From Prochlorococcus sp. AG-402-P18 (GTDB taxonomy: Bacteria > Cyanobacteriota > Cyanobacteriia > PCC-6307 > Cyanobiaceae): a DNA stretch of 64,000 nt. Every line of letters starts with the position of its first letter. Positions within the stretch are counted from its first letter, which is position 1. The DNA lies in the NCBI GenBank assembly GCA_003216275.1, contig QCJC01000002.1, positions 62,001-126,000 on the forward strand, given 5' to 3'. Below, one piece after another: positions 45,896 through 56,213 of the stretch. The notes below the pieces were generated by a model. That model saw only the letters and a program-made list of their open reading frames with translations. It did no database searches and was not told the origin of the DNA. The position numbers and the translations under genes are program-made.

Positions 45896-47422
45896 CTAAC
45901 TTAACTTAAGTAAGAAATCATTTCTTTGGCGAATTGATGATAGTACTTCTTGATTTGAATTAATATCTGATCCAATACTTGGAAAAAGTTCTAACATTCT
46001 ATTTTGCCATTGACCGGACTTCATTTTTTCATGCCAGCAACGGTTTAGAACTTCAATCATAATTGTTACTGCTGTGCTGGCTCCTGGAGAAGCGCCAAGT
46101 AAAGCTGCTAAGGATCCATCAGATGAAGTTACAACTTCTGTACCCATTTTCAAAACTCCACCTTGAGGGGTTTGTTTAATTATTTGAACACGCTGACCGG
46201 CAACTGAAAGTTTCCAATCACTTGGCGAGACAAGAGGAAGAAATCTTTTTAAAGTTTCTATTCGATCCTCATTTGTTTGTATTAATTGATTAAATAAGTA
46301 TTTCCCTAAATCTAGGTTATCTAGTCCTGCTTGAATCATGGGAAAAAAATTAGTTGGTTTTATTGATCTAAATAAATCTAATTTTGATCCATATTTTAGG
46401 AAATTCGAACTGAACCCTGCAAAAGGGCCAAAGAGAAGAGATCTTTCTCCATTTATCCATCTTGTATCTAAGTGAGGGACTGACATTGGTGGTGCGCCAA
46501 CTGCTGCATTTCCATAAACCTTAGCGTTATGAATTTTTGTTGATTTTTCTTCCTCACAAATCAACCATTTACCACTAACTGGAAAACCTCCATATGACAA
46601 CCCTTCTGGAATTCCTGATTTTTGCAAGAGAGATAAAGCGCCCCCTCCTGCGCCAAGAAATACAAATTTTGATCTAACAATTCTATTGTTTTTGGTTCCA
46701 TTTAAAGACAAATACCAATCTCCCTCATTATCTTGTTGAAGATTTTCAACATTAGTTGAGTAATTAATCTCAATAGACTCTTTCGGTTCAATCATATTGA
46801 TATATGAACGAGTTAAATTACCAAAATCAATATCAGTTCCTCTTTTAATTCTTGTTGCAGCTATCTTCTCACTCTTTTCCCTACCATCCATAACCAATGG
46901 AATCCAATCTTTTAATTCAGCATGATCCATTGTGAAATCCATTTGTGAAAAGGCGGCATGAGAACTAATTTCAGAAAACCTTTTTTTGAGAAAGGAAATA
47001 TCGTTATCTCCAAAAACAAGACTTATATGTGGCAACTTATTTAAAAAAGTTTTTGGCATCAATTGCCCTTTCTCTGACAAAGAGGCCCAAAACTCTAGGC
47101 TTTGCTCAAATGATTTATTTATTTCAAAAGCTTTGGTAGTACTAATAGCACCATTTGCTTGAATTGGTGTGTAATTCAGCTCACAGTTAGCCGCATGGCC
47201 TGTTCCAGCATTATTCTTAGCACTGCTGCTTTCCAAACCAGGAGAGGATAATCGTTCAACAATTAATAATCTCAAATCTGGCTCAAGCTCATGCAAAAGG
47301 ACTGCAAGTGTTGAGCTCATGATTCCTGCACCTACCAATATTGCGTCATAAGTATTTTCCGAACCTGAGGCACTGTTATTAAACAAAATCTTTATCAAGA
47401 TTACATATAGAATATCCTGCAA
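45896..47422 (-). CDS. mqo: Malate:quinone oxidoreductase
   Basis: DAILVGAGIMSSTLAVLLHELEPDL; NNAGTGHAANCELNYTP; start may be internal. Confidence 0.95.
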   Translation of the reverse strand: MQDILYVILIKILFNNSASGSENTYDAILVGAGIMSSTLAVLLHELEPDLRLLIVERLSSPGLESSSAKNNAGTGHAANCELNYTPIQANGAISTTKAFEINKSFEQSLEFWASLSEKGQLMPKTFLNKLPHISLVFGDNDISFLKKRFSEISSHAAFSQMDFTMDHAELKDWIPLVMDGREKSEKIAATRIKRGTDIDFGNLTRSYINMIEPKESIEINYSTNVENLQQDNEGDWYLSLNGTKNNRIVRSKFVFLGAGGGALSLLQKSGIPEGLSYGGFPVSGKWLICEEEKSTKIHNAKVYGNAAVGAPPMSVPHLDTRWINGERSLLFGPFAGFSSNFLKYGSKLDLFRSIKPTNFFPMIQAGLDNLDLGKYLFNQLIQTNEDRIETLKRFLPLVSPSDWKLSVAGQRVQIIKQTPQGGVLKMGTEVVTSSDGSLAALLGASPGASTAVTIMIEVLNRCWHEKMKSGQWQNRMLELFPSIGSDINSNQEVLSSIRQRNDFLLKLS

Positions 47423-47459
47423 TTAACTAAGCTAAGCAAAATAATTTAAGCAAGCCAAA

Positions 47460-47705
47460 ATGAGCGACGAAACTCTAGCCCTCACCACAGAAAATGTTGA
47501 AAAGGTTCTCGATGAATTAAGGCCATTTCTAATGGCTGATGGCGGAAATGTAGAGATAGCCGAGATAGATGGACCAATTGTCAAAGTAAGACTTCAAGGC
47601 GCTTGCGGTAGTTGCCCAAGCAGCACAATGACTCTAAAAATGGGGATAGAAAGAAAGCTAAGAGAAATGATTCCTGAAGTTAATGAGGTGATCCAAGTCC
47701 TCTAA
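47460..47705 (+). CDS. nfu: NifU-like C-terminal domain iron-sulfur scaffold (Nfu)
   Basis: [14 protein letters not shown]...[18 protein letters not shown] CxxC motif. Confidence 0.95.
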   Translation: MSDETLALTTENVEKVLDELRPFLMADGGNVEIAEIDGPIVKVRLQGACGSCPSSTMTLKMGIERKLREMIPEVNEVIQVL

Positions 47706-47732
47706 AATAAATACCTAAAAAGTTTTTATTAT

Positions 47733-47993
47733 TTAATTTTGAGAATTTAATTCCCTTTGAATTGCAGACTTATAGTTAAGACAATCTAAAGGCAAACCAT
47801 TGTAAATAAGATATCCGATTGGAGCCACTAATCCAACTGTAAAAACAAGGTTAGACCAGTTCAAGCCTACATTGCTTAGTAAAAAAGTTATTCCATATAT
47901 CCCTAAAAGATAAATATGCAGGATCAAAAATTCGTTAGTTTTTTGAACAGGCCATCGAAAGATAGAACCTAAGAAGAATAAAACACCTTTCAT
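47733..47993 (-). CDS. Hypothetical small membrane protein
   Basis: 86 aa, about two TM segments. Confidence 0.6.
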   Translation of the reverse strand: MKGVLFFLGSIFRWPVQKTNEFLILHIYLLGIYGITFLLSNVGLNWSNLVFTVGLVAPIGYLIYNGLPLDCLNYKSAIQRELNSQN

Positions 47994-48082
47994 TAATCTT
48001 ATTTATAACAAAATGATCATACATAATCCTTAATCATTTTTACCAAAAGAAATGTATCTAAAGACGAACAATGATGTATCAA

Positions 48083-48217
48083 TTAACTTTTCAATTTGGA
48101 TTTGTTTTGAAAATATTCATATTTAAGCTTTCTCATCCTTCTAGACCAAATCAAAGTAGCAATAACAACCCATAAGAAGAATCCTCCCAAGGCAATAAGG
48201 CTAACGGTGTAATTCAT
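48083..48217 (-). CDS. Small single-TM protein (44 aa)
   Basis: Hand-translated MNYTVSLIALGGFFLWVVIATLIWSRRMRKLKYEYFQNKSKLKS. Confidence 0.5.
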   Translation of the reverse strand: MNYTVSLIALGGFFLWVVIATLIWSRRMRKLKYEYFQNKSKLKS

Positions 48218-48228
48218 AAAAAAGACTT

Positions 48229-48897
48229 TTAAGAAGTAAAGATCGAAGTTTTTTGAAGCCAAAATATTCCTGTCACTATTGATAGTCCTCCTATGGATCG
48301 CATCAAGAAAGGGTAAAACATCTTATTAGCTTTATTAGCTGCAAAAGATATGCCTAAAACTACGCATCCCATAGCAAAAACAGAGCCAAGTAAATATGCC
48401 AATAGATAAGCCATCGCGCCTACTAATGGCAATGCCAGTGCAGGAATAATTGCGACTAAATGACTGGCGCCTGCAAAACCGTGCAAAACACCTAATCCTG
48501 TTGCAGCATGTGTATGACTTTTATTAAATTTATTTCCAAGTGAATGGAAATGAAAATGTTTATGAGGTGATTCTTCTCCATGCATATGCTGATGCATATG
48601 AATGTTTACTCTCAATGAAGTCCTGATAGCTAGGATTCCAACAATCAAAAGGCTTATGCCAACAAGAAACTCTGCATAAGAGGACATTAATTCAATATTT
48701 ATTAAGTCCTTAGCTAAAATTCCTAATATTGAGAGGATCAGAACACCCGCTGAATGTCCAACCCCCCATGCTAACCCATCTATTAGGGCTACTTGTGGTT
48801 TTCGGATTGCTGAAGGCGCCATTGCGACCATATGGTCTGCACCACTTACAACGTGAACTGCTCCAGCAGCAAAGCCAGTTATAGTGCTGATCAACAT
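48229..48897 (-). CDS. NicO/HupE-like metal-ion transporter-type membrane protein with His-rich loop
   Basis: HVVSGADHMVAMAPSA, GWGVGHSAGV-like motifs; HMHQHMHGEESPHKHFHFH loop. Confidence 0.7.
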   Translation of the reverse strand: MLISTITGFAAGAVHVVSGADHMVAMAPSAIRKPQVALIDGLAWGVGHSAGVLILSILGILAKDLINIELMSSYAEFLVGISLLIVGILAIRTSLRVNIHMHQHMHGEESPHKHFHFHSLGNKFNKSHTHAATGLGVLHGFAGASHLVAIIPALALPLVGAMAYLLAYLLGSVFAMGCVVLGISFAANKANKMFYPFLMRSIGGLSIVTGIFWLQKTSIFTS

Positions 48898-49098
48898 AAA
48901 AATTGACCAGAAAAAAAGTTTTTCATTAAATGACTATTGTCTTCATCAAAAGAATTCAATTCATTTTCCAATAGCCAAATAATATTACCTCCAGGAAGTT
49001 CAAATATAAGCAAAGTAAATTAAAAAATATCTAAATGAAAATTATTAAATATATTTAATCTAAACTTTAAGAATTTAGATTTAATAAAGTTATTTATT

Positions 49099-49335
49099 TT
49101 ATGAAATTTGATCCTTTTGAAGCTTTCCAGACATTTCATATGCATCTGAATTGCCACCATGACCATGAGCAATACCTAATTCATGCATTTTTGCATGCTC
49201 ATCAATTGTATCTCTAAGCTCTTTTGAACCTGAACCAAAGGTTGAGTAAACTCCGTAAGCAACTGATCCAGCTAATAAAACAACTATTCCTCCGATAAGC
49301 ATTAGTAGAGTTGGATCAGTAGTTGAGGTTTCCAT
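49099..49335 (-). CDS. psbN: PsbN-like protein with extended C-terminus
   Basis: MET...; YGVYSTFGSGSKELRDTIDEHAK resembles the PsbN [20 protein letters not shown] region. Confidence 0.7.
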   Translation of the reverse strand: METSTTDPTLLMLIGGIVVLLAGSVAYGVYSTFGSGSKELRDTIDEHAKMHELGIAHGHGGNSDAYEMSGKLQKDQIS

Positions 49336-49600
49336 TTGTATCTCTAAATTTTGATGATTCTACTGTATTGATACTGACACCGAGAGTATCCAATGGTAAC
49401 TATCCAAATTGGCCTAATAATCTGCATGATTTGAACTTTTGAAAAGACAAGATAAACTTTTTATTTATTTGAAAAAATTAAAACTGTTTCCTATGAGGAC
49501 TTTGGCTAATTAAGTAAAATATTTTGTCATCTTATTAATATAATTCTACTGATCAAATGTATATAAACATGTATATGATTAAGTTAACCTAAGTATATTT

Positions 49601-49699
49601 TCAGAGTGTAGAGTTATAAGCTAAAAGCCCAAAAAAACCAAGTATCAATAGGATGCTTGCAATCCTACTAAAAGTGACAGGTCCAAAATCAATTTTCAT
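49601..49699 (-). CDS. Possible small single-TM protein (32 aa)
   Basis: Hand-translated MKIDFGPVTFSRIASILLILGFFGLLAYNSTL. Confidence 0.3.
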   Translation of the reverse strand: MKIDFGPVTFSRIASILLILGFFGLLAYNSTL

Positions 49700-50228
49700 T
49701 GGGAGAATATATTCACATTCATCCTAATATATAGAGCAACAAAAAGTGAAAGAATTTGAATATCAATTTCTCACACGGTCTCTCTCTAATGAATAAAGTC
49801 AAAGCGAATTTTCAAGCAAATACAATAATTACTTTTTAAGTCTACGAATTCAAGGATACAAATATAAAGAGAAATAATGTTTCTACCTTTCTGAGCAATG
49901 CAACAAGATTTAAAGTTCTATTCATTTTTCTGATTGTCAACTTCCAAATGATGCTCATTAGAATCAATCTCTTTCTCACTTCTTTTTATTTGTCCATCGA
50001 ACATGACTACCCACTCTTGAGCTTTGATTTTTTGTTCTTTTCTCACGATTTAGACTTGTTAGAATTAAAACTATATTACTTTAAGAATGTAGTTTTTGGA
50101 TTCAAAACTAATCCATAGTCAAATATCTAATTAGTAGGTATTTAGGTTGACATGACTAAAGGCATTTTTTCAATTTGTAAATTAGCTAAAAAAAGATATT
50201 CTTAGTTATCACTTTAAATACAAGAAAT

Positions 50229-51437
50229 ATGTCGCAAATATCCTTCAAGAATAATATGCCCGCCTTGCAAAACAAAAACTATTTTAATTATGGTGGTCAA
50301 GGGCCTCTTCCAACTGAATCATTAAAGGCAATAACTAGAAGCTGGCAGAGAATCCAAGAATTAGGTCCATTCACAAATAATGTTTGGCCATACATCACTA
50401 AAGAAGTAATAAGTACTAAAAATCTTCTCTCAGAAATTTGTAGTATTCATCCTAATAGAATTGCTTTTACTGAGAATGTTACCTCCGGGTGTGTATTGCC
50501 ATTGCTAGGACTACCATTTTACGAAGGTGATCATTTATTAATTAGTGATTGTGAGCATCCTGGAATAGTCGCAGCGTGTAAAGAGTTAGCTAGAAAGAAG
50601 AATCTGAGAATAGGAATATTACCTGTACTGCAATTATGTTATGGAGACGACAAGAAAAACGAGACGTATAAAACCATACTTAAATTAATAGATGAAAATT
50701 TAAAAAAGAACACTAAACTAGTTGTTCTCTCACATCTTCTTTGGAATACAGGCCAAATCATGCCTATAGAACTTATTGCCAGAAAGATTAAAGAACATTC
50801 AAGCAAACCTTATTTATTAGTTGATGCTGCTCAAAGTTTCTGTCATATTCCAATAAAAGGTGCTTGTGATATGGCGGACATCTATGCCTTTACAGGACAC
50901 AAATGGGCTTATGGACCCGAAGGACTTGGAGCCGTTGCTCTTTCATCAAGAGTTTTAGAAGAATCAAACCCAACATTAATTGGTTGGAAAAGCTTAAAAG
51001 CTGAGGAAGGAATCTATGTCAACAACAAGAATCCATTTCATTCTGATGGTAGACGTTTTGAAATAGCAACTTCTTGTGTCCCTCTTTTAGCTGGTCTGAA
51101 GAACTCCTTAATAATGCTACATAATCAAGGGAATGAAACTGAGCGCTTTCTTAAGATTAAGAACCTCAGCGCAATCCTTTGGGAAAAATTAAACCAAATT
51201 AAAAATATTAAACTTGTTTTAGATAGTCCTCCACCTTCAGGGATTATTAGTTTTTCAATTGATGGAATCAATTCTTCGGAAGAAGTGGTCAAACATCTTG
51301 GCCAAAAGAATTTGTGGATAAGAGAACTTGAAGATCCAAAATGGCTTCGAGCTTGCGTTCACATCACAACAGATTTAACCGAAATCGATAACCTTGTCTT
51401 TGCGCTAAACAATTTCATCGCTACTGAAATATCATAG
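50229..51437 (+). CDS. Class V aminotransferase / cysteine desulfurase-like protein
   Basis: NYGGQGPLP; VDAAQSFCHIPI; FTGHKWAYGPEGLGA PLP-lysine region. Confidence 0.9.
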   Translation: MSQISFKNNMPALQNKNYFNYGGQGPLPTESLKAITRSWQRIQELGPFTNNVWPYITKEVISTKNLLSEICSIHPNRIAFTENVTSGCVLPLLGLPFYEGDHLLISDCEHPGIVAACKELARKKNLRIGILPVLQLCYGDDKKNETYKTILKLIDENLKKNTKLVVLSHLLWNTGQIMPIELIARKIKEHSSKPYLLVDAAQSFCHIPIKGACDMADIYAFTGHKWAYGPEGLGAVALSSRVLEESNPTLIGWKSLKAEEGIYVNNKNPFHSDGRRFEIATSCVPLLAGLKNSLIMLHNQGNETERFLKIKNLSAILWEKLNQIKNIKLVLDSPPPSGIISFSIDGINSSEEVVKHLGQKNLWIRELEDPKWLRACVHITTDLTEIDNLVFALNNFIATEIS

Positions 51438-51444
51438 TAGAAGA

Positions 51445-52989
51445 CTATTTTAAAGATAGTGCTTTTCTCGCTTGCTCACGATCATCAAAATGAATTGTCT
51501 GATCTTTTAAAATTTGATAATCCTCATGACCTTTACCTGCTATGAGAACCACGTCGTTTTTATTAGCTTTTTCTATGGCTAGTTGAATTGCTATAGATCT
51601 CTCTGGTTCAATAAGGAGATCAGAATCTAAAGTTATACCTGCTTGAATATCTCTAATAATCTGCTGAGGATCTTCTTGACGAGGATTGTCAGATGTCACA
51701 ACTAAATAATCTGCAAACTTAGCAGCAACTTCTCCCATCTTAGATCTTTTACCTCTATCTCTATCACCACCACAACCAAAAACACATATTAACTTTTTAT
51801 CCGTCAATGATCTTGAGGCGATTAAAGCATTTTGCAACCCATCAGGTGTATGAGCATAATCTACTATCACTAGCGGATATCCATCTTTAAATTTGAAACC
51901 GTCCATATTTATTAATTGCATTCTTCCAGGAACTCCAGGAAACTCATTTAAAGCAACCAAAAGATCTTTCAAAGGCAAACCTTGCTGAACAAGAATAGCA
52001 ACAGCTTGCAAAATATTCATTAAATTAAAATCACCTATTAGAGGTGATAAAAAGTTTCCTGATCCAAGTGGCGTATGCAATCTTCCTCTATACCCATCTT
52101 TTGTAATTTGAAGATTACTCATATATACATCTGGTTTTTCTAAAATCTCAGCACTCTCACTTAATGAACAGGTCCAACATCTGTGCTTTAATTCTTTTGC
52201 CAATAATGCTCCCCATTTATCATCTACATTCACTAGTGATCTAGGATTACCATCTTCTAATAAATATGATCTGAACAAACTAGCTTTAGCCTCAAAATAA
52301 GATTCCATTGAATGATGATAATCCAAGTGATCTCTTGAAAGATTTGTAAATATTGCTCCACTGAAAAGACAACCCGCGACTCTATGTTGAGATAAGGCAT
52401 GTGAGCTTACTTCCATTGCTGCGTATTTAGCTCCTGCCTTAACAGCTTTACTAAGCTGTGACTGCAAAGGTACTGCAAAAGTGGTTGTATAGATTGAAGT
52501 TTCTTCATGTTTAGGCCATCGGTTAATTAATGTTCCAAACAATGCGGATGGACTCCCAAGAGAAGAAATCAGAAAATCAATTAGATATGTTGTAGTCGTT
52601 TTACCATTTGTACCAGTAACACCTAGCAAACAAATCTCATTAGATGGTTTGTCCCAAAAATCTGCAGCTAATTTACCCATGAAAAGTGAAACAGGATCAG
52701 GGAAAATGACTACGGGATCTTCATCCTTTGGGGGAGTTGAAATAGATGCATTTTTACTAATAATTGCTGCACATGCGCCTCTCTCAAGAGCCTTTGGCCA
52801 GTAGGTTCCTCCATCAACTGTCTCACCTTCTAAACCTAAAAACAAATCACCTTTTTTGACTTCTCTTGAATCACATACAAGATCTTTTATTTCTGGATTT
52901 GACAATCCCAAAGGTACTTCAAGATCAATTGCTTTCAACAAAGAGTGAAGGTAACGCGACAAAACAAACCTCTGATTAAGAGAAAACAA
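51445..52989 (-). CDS. murE: UDP-N-acetylmuramyl-tripeptide synthetase MurE
   Basis: GVTGTNGKTTTTYLI; MEVSSHALSQHRV; SDNPRQEDP. Confidence 0.96.
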   Translation of the reverse strand: MFSLNQRFVLSRYLHSLLKAIDLEVPLGLSNPEIKDLVCDSREVKKGDLFLGLEGETVDGGTYWPKALERGACAAIISKNASISTPPKDEDPVVIFPDPVSLFMGKLAADFWDKPSNEICLLGVTGTNGKTTTTYLIDFLISSLGSPSALFGTLINRWPKHEETSIYTTTFAVPLQSQLSKAVKAGAKYAAMEVSSHALSQHRVAGCLFSGAIFTNLSRDHLDYHHSMESYFEAKASLFRSYLLEDGNPRSLVNVDDKWGALLAKELKHRCWTCSLSESAEILEKPDVYMSNLQITKDGYRGRLHTPLGSGNFLSPLIGDFNLMNILQAVAILVQQGLPLKDLLVALNEFPGVPGRMQLINMDGFKFKDGYPLVIVDYAHTPDGLQNALIASRSLTDKKLICVFGCGGDRDRGKRSKMGEVAAKFADYLVVTSDNPRQEDPQQIIRDIQAGITLDSDLLIEPERSIAIQLAIEKANKNDVVLIAGKGHEDYQILKDQTIHFDDREQARKALSLK

Positions 52990-53173
52990 TGAAGTCTCAA
53001 TAAAATTATATAAAAAAACTAGATTTTTTCACCACAAGTTAGCTCTATTTAGGATTCAGTAATTAAATAGACATTTAACTTTTTTTTATAAATAACTAAT
53101 GTTTATTTTATAAAAAAATGATATTTAAATAATCAACTTAATAGAAAAGGTAAATAAAAAAACATTTAATCCT

Positions 53174-53488
53174 TTAATAAGATGATTTAAAACAATTATT
53201 CAAATTCCTTTGGATCCAAGACAAAAGGAAATCTTCTTTCAAGCGTGGTGAGACTCTGGGTAATTCAATTGTTCTTAATAACTTATTAGAGTCAAGAACT
53301 AGAACTGGGACATTATCTGTATACTTTCCTTGAATATCATTAGGAACTTCTTTACTATCTATATCAACAATAGAAAGAACTATCGGAGGATTTAAATTAG
53401 CTAAGCGGAGATTCAATAATTTTTCTTCTAGTGCCTCACACAAACAGCAGCCTTTACGAGTAAATAGAATCAATACCTCTGAGTTCAT
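53174..53488 (-). CDS. Glutaredoxin-like DUF836 protein
   Basis: [17 protein letters not shown] thioredoxin-fold motif. Confidence 0.85.
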   Translation of the reverse strand: MNSEVLILFTRKGCCLCEALEEKLLNLRLANLNPPIVLSIVDIDSKEVPNDIQGKYTDNVPVLVLDSNKLLRTIELPRVSPRLKEDFLLSWIQRNLNNCFKSSY

Positions 53489-53724
53489 TTTTCGGGAACG
53501 GGGTCACACCCACAAGGGGTAAAAGGATGACATTTACTTAATCTTTTCACGGTTAACCAACCACCTTTCCAAGGCCCATGCTTAGTCACTGCTTCTATCC
53601 CATAAGCACTACAACTGGGTATAAATCGGCAACTAGGTCCGAACAATGGGGAAATCCATTGTTGATAAAAGGTGATTAAACCAACAAAAACAAATGCAAT
53701 GGCTTTATTGATCTTTGTGAACAT
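53485..53724 (-). CDS. yidD: Membrane protein insertion efficiency factor YidD
   Basis: [44 protein letters not shown]. Confidence 0.95.
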   Translation of the reverse strand: MFTKINKAIAFVFVGLITFYQQWISPLFGPSCRFIPSCSAYGIEAVTKHGPWKGGWLTVKRLSKCHPFTPCGCDPVPEK

Positions 53725-53817
53725 CTTTAGATAGAATAATGAACTGGTGAATATGAGGGCTAATGGATTCCAATCCAGACTACCCTCTCCACTAAACCTT
53801 TTCTAAATTAAACCTCT

Positions 53818-54426
53818 ATGTCTAGATACCGCGGACCTCGTTTGAGGATTACGCGACGCTTGGGAGACCTACCTGGTCTCACCCGGAAGGCCGCAAAAAG
53901 GTCTCATCCTCCAGGTCAGCACGGCCAAGCCCGTCGCAAGCGCTCTGAATACGCAATCCGACTCGAAGAAAAGCAAAAACTTCGATTCAATTACGGAATT
54001 TCTGAACGTCAGCTTGTTCGATATGTAAAAAAAGCTCGAGCTCAGGAAGGTTCCACAGGAACAAATCTATTAAAGCTTCTTGAAAACAGGCTGGATAATG
54101 TTTGTTTTAGACTTGGATTTGGACCAACTATCCCAGGTGCAAGGCAGCTAGTAAACCATGGGCATGTAACTGTGAACGGAAGGATCACAGATATTGCAAG
54201 CTATCAATGCAAAGCTGGAGATGTTATCGCTATAAGAGATAACAAAGCCAGTCAGAAGTTAGCTCAAGCCAACTTGGAATTTCCAGGTCTTGCCAATGTT
54301 CCACCACATCTTGAACTTGATAAAACCAAGCTCTCTGCAAAGATATCTTCAAAAACTGATAGAGAATGGGTGGCTATCGAAATCAATGAGTTGTTAGTTG
54401 TTGAGTATTACTCAAGAAAAGTTTAG
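53818..54426 (+). CDS. rpsD: 30S ribosomal protein S4
   Basis: [17 protein letters not shown]4 domain. Confidence 0.98.
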   Translation: MSRYRGPRLRITRRLGDLPGLTRKAAKRSHPPGQHGQARRKRSEYAIRLEEKQKLRFNYGISERQLVRYVKKARAQEGSTGTNLLKLLENRLDNVCFRLGFGPTIPGARQLVNHGHVTVNGRITDIASYQCKAGDVIAIRDNKASQKLAQANLEFPGLANVPPHLELDKTKLSAKISSKTDREWVAIEINELLVVEYYSRKV

Positions 54427-54469
54427 AATTAGTCTATTACTAGCTTTTAACCTCAGTCCAACTTTAGTC

Positions 54470-54511
54470 AAACTCTTGCTACGCTGCTTTCAGTACGGCA
54501 AGAGTTTTTTT
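54470..54511 (+). terminator. rpsD Rho-independent-type terminator
   Basis: Perfect 10-bp inverted repeat AAACTCTTGC / GCAAGAGTTT followed by T-run, ending at the integrase ATG. Confidence 0.85.
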
Positions 54512-55939
54512 ATGCCGAATATTGCAGAGAAATCAAAAGTTTTCGGAGGTAAAGGCGTTGTCTTGTCTTTCACAAGAGCTCCTGATGTTTTCTTATATCG
54601 TGAACTAATCCCAGGGACTAAGAAGTACAGATACAAAGTTATTGATGGAGCTAATACGTTAGAGGCTGCCATTGATAAGTCACTCGATGCATATAACGCA
54701 TTAAGAAGCGAGATCTTAGAGCATGCGCAAGAGGTAGCGATCAGAAAAGCTCAGTATGAAATCGAAACCAATAGTCCAAGAAGATGCGCAAGAATGATTA
54801 CCGAGAATATGGTTAGGTCAAAGAAAGTCAGTATTAGAAAGTGCCTCAATAACTTCCTTGATGAAGAGCAAAAAAAAGTAGATGCTGATCTATTAAAAGA
54901 AAAATCTCTACAAAATAAAGCACAAGGTTTAAAACAGCTCGAGAAGTATCTCAGCTACAAAGGAATCGAGAAAACCCATCAAATAGATAACAACACTTTT
55001 CAAGAGTACATAACTTGGAGAAAAGCAAAAAAGTCGACTAGAAGAATTGAACTGATTTACTTTAAAGATTTTCTCATTGGCTACTGCAAACCAAGAGGAT
55101 TATTAATCAACTCACTAGATGAAAAAAGATTAATGCCAAAGATAGTCATTAAAGAATCCGAAGTAGACGCCAACCCGCCTCTCATAGAAGAAGGGAACTG
55201 GAATTTAGTAGTAAAGACTTTGAAGCAGATGATTAAAAATAGAGAGACAGGAAGAGGTCCCGCTAAGTATTCAGTAAAAGGTAAAGGTGTCTACTTCAAT
55301 CAGTTGTTTTATCGATGGTGTTTAATTTGTAAAAACAGTGGCTTACGTCCAAACATTGAACTGAATAAGTTGAGATGGTGTGATGTCAAAAGGGAGAACG
55401 TAGGACGATGGAGCAAGTCCAAAGGGGAAGCCGAAGATAAATGGATCGCAATTATTTATATAAAAGATACTAAGACTGGGAAACAAAGAGCCGTACCCAC
55501 TAATGGAGTGGATAGTCAACTACTTGAATGGAGGAAAGAACAAAAAGAGTACTTAAGTCGATACTATCCAGATCAAAAGATTAAAGATACAGATTTAATC
55601 TTTGGCAACCCAGCTAATGAAATGAAGCAATTTCCATACTCAATGTTCAATACAATATGGATAAGGATGATCGAACTATGTGGAGACGAATTGAAACCCT
55701 ATGTTTTTAGCGATAGGAGCTACACACCATACAGCTTAAGAAGCACTTTCATTTGCAATTTGATTTTGCAAGGCAAGGATATTTATGACGTCGCTAAGCT
55801 TGCGGGTCATAGCATTGCAGTCTGCGAAAGGTATTACGCAAAGCTAGATATGGGTAGAAAATCGAAGGAGCTAACAGAAATTGAATATGGAATCAAAGGA
55901 CGAAGAAAGACTATTATAGGTAGCTATCTAGAAGATTAA
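54512..55939 (+). CDS. Tyrosine recombinase / phage-type integrase
   Basis: C-terminal catalytic region SGLRPNIELNKLRW, TPYSLRSTFICNLILQG, LAGHSIAVCERYYAKLD; ATG at 54512 preferred over 54398. Confidence 0.88.
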   Translation: MPNIAEKSKVFGGKGVVLSFTRAPDVFLYRELIPGTKKYRYKVIDGANTLEAAIDKSLDAYNALRSEILEHAQEVAIRKAQYEIETNSPRRCARMITENMVRSKKVSIRKCLNNFLDEEQKKVDADLLKEKSLQNKAQGLKQLEKYLSYKGIEKTHQIDNNTFQEYITWRKAKKSTRRIELIYFKDFLIGYCKPRGLLINSLDEKRLMPKIVIKESEVDANPPLIEEGNWNLVVKTLKQMIKNRETGRGPAKYSVKGKGVYFNQLFYRWCLICKNSGLRPNIELNKLRWCDVKRENVGRWSKSKGEAEDKWIAIIYIKDTKTGKQRAVPTNGVDSQLLEWRKEQKEYLSRYYPDQKIKDTDLIFGNPANEMKQFPYSMFNTIWIRMIELCGDELKPYVFSDRSYTPYSLRSTFICNLILQGKDIYDVAKLAGHSIAVCERYYAKLDMGRKSKELTEIEYGIKGRRKTIIGSYLED

Positions 55940-55977
55940 AAAATAAACTCATGTGTTTTCCTTGTACTAAAACCTAG

Positions 55978-56202
55978 TCAAGAAGTAAGTTTTTCCCAGA
56001 TACCCTCTGATTCTTTAATCAATTCAATCGCATCTTCCTTTTCAAGAGTCTTATGAACATCTCTCATTAGCTGTATATATCTCAGTCTTAGTTCTCCCAT
56101 TTCTATTTCTCGATCTAATTCACTTAAAGAAGCCTTGTTCTTATATGGTGCATGAGAGAAATTAAGGGTGGCGTTGTGATGACTCATTGTTCTAATTTTC
56201 AA
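55978..56202 (-). CDS. Small hypothetical protein (family 2, copy 1)
   Basis: C-terminus RLRYIQLMRDVHKTLEKEDAIELIKESEGIWEKLTS aligns without gaps to the ORF at 56754-56924. Confidence 0.55.
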   Translation of the reverse strand: MKIRTMSHHNATLNFSHAPYKNKASLSELDREIEMGELRLRYIQLMRDVHKTLEKEDAIELIKESEGIWEKLTS

Positions 56203-56213
56203 TAACTACTTAG

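Noticed and set aside
54398-54511. N-terminal 38 codons of the integrase track ORF
   Set aside because: Overlaps rpsD and runs through its terminator; MPNIAEKSKVF at 54512 is a better start
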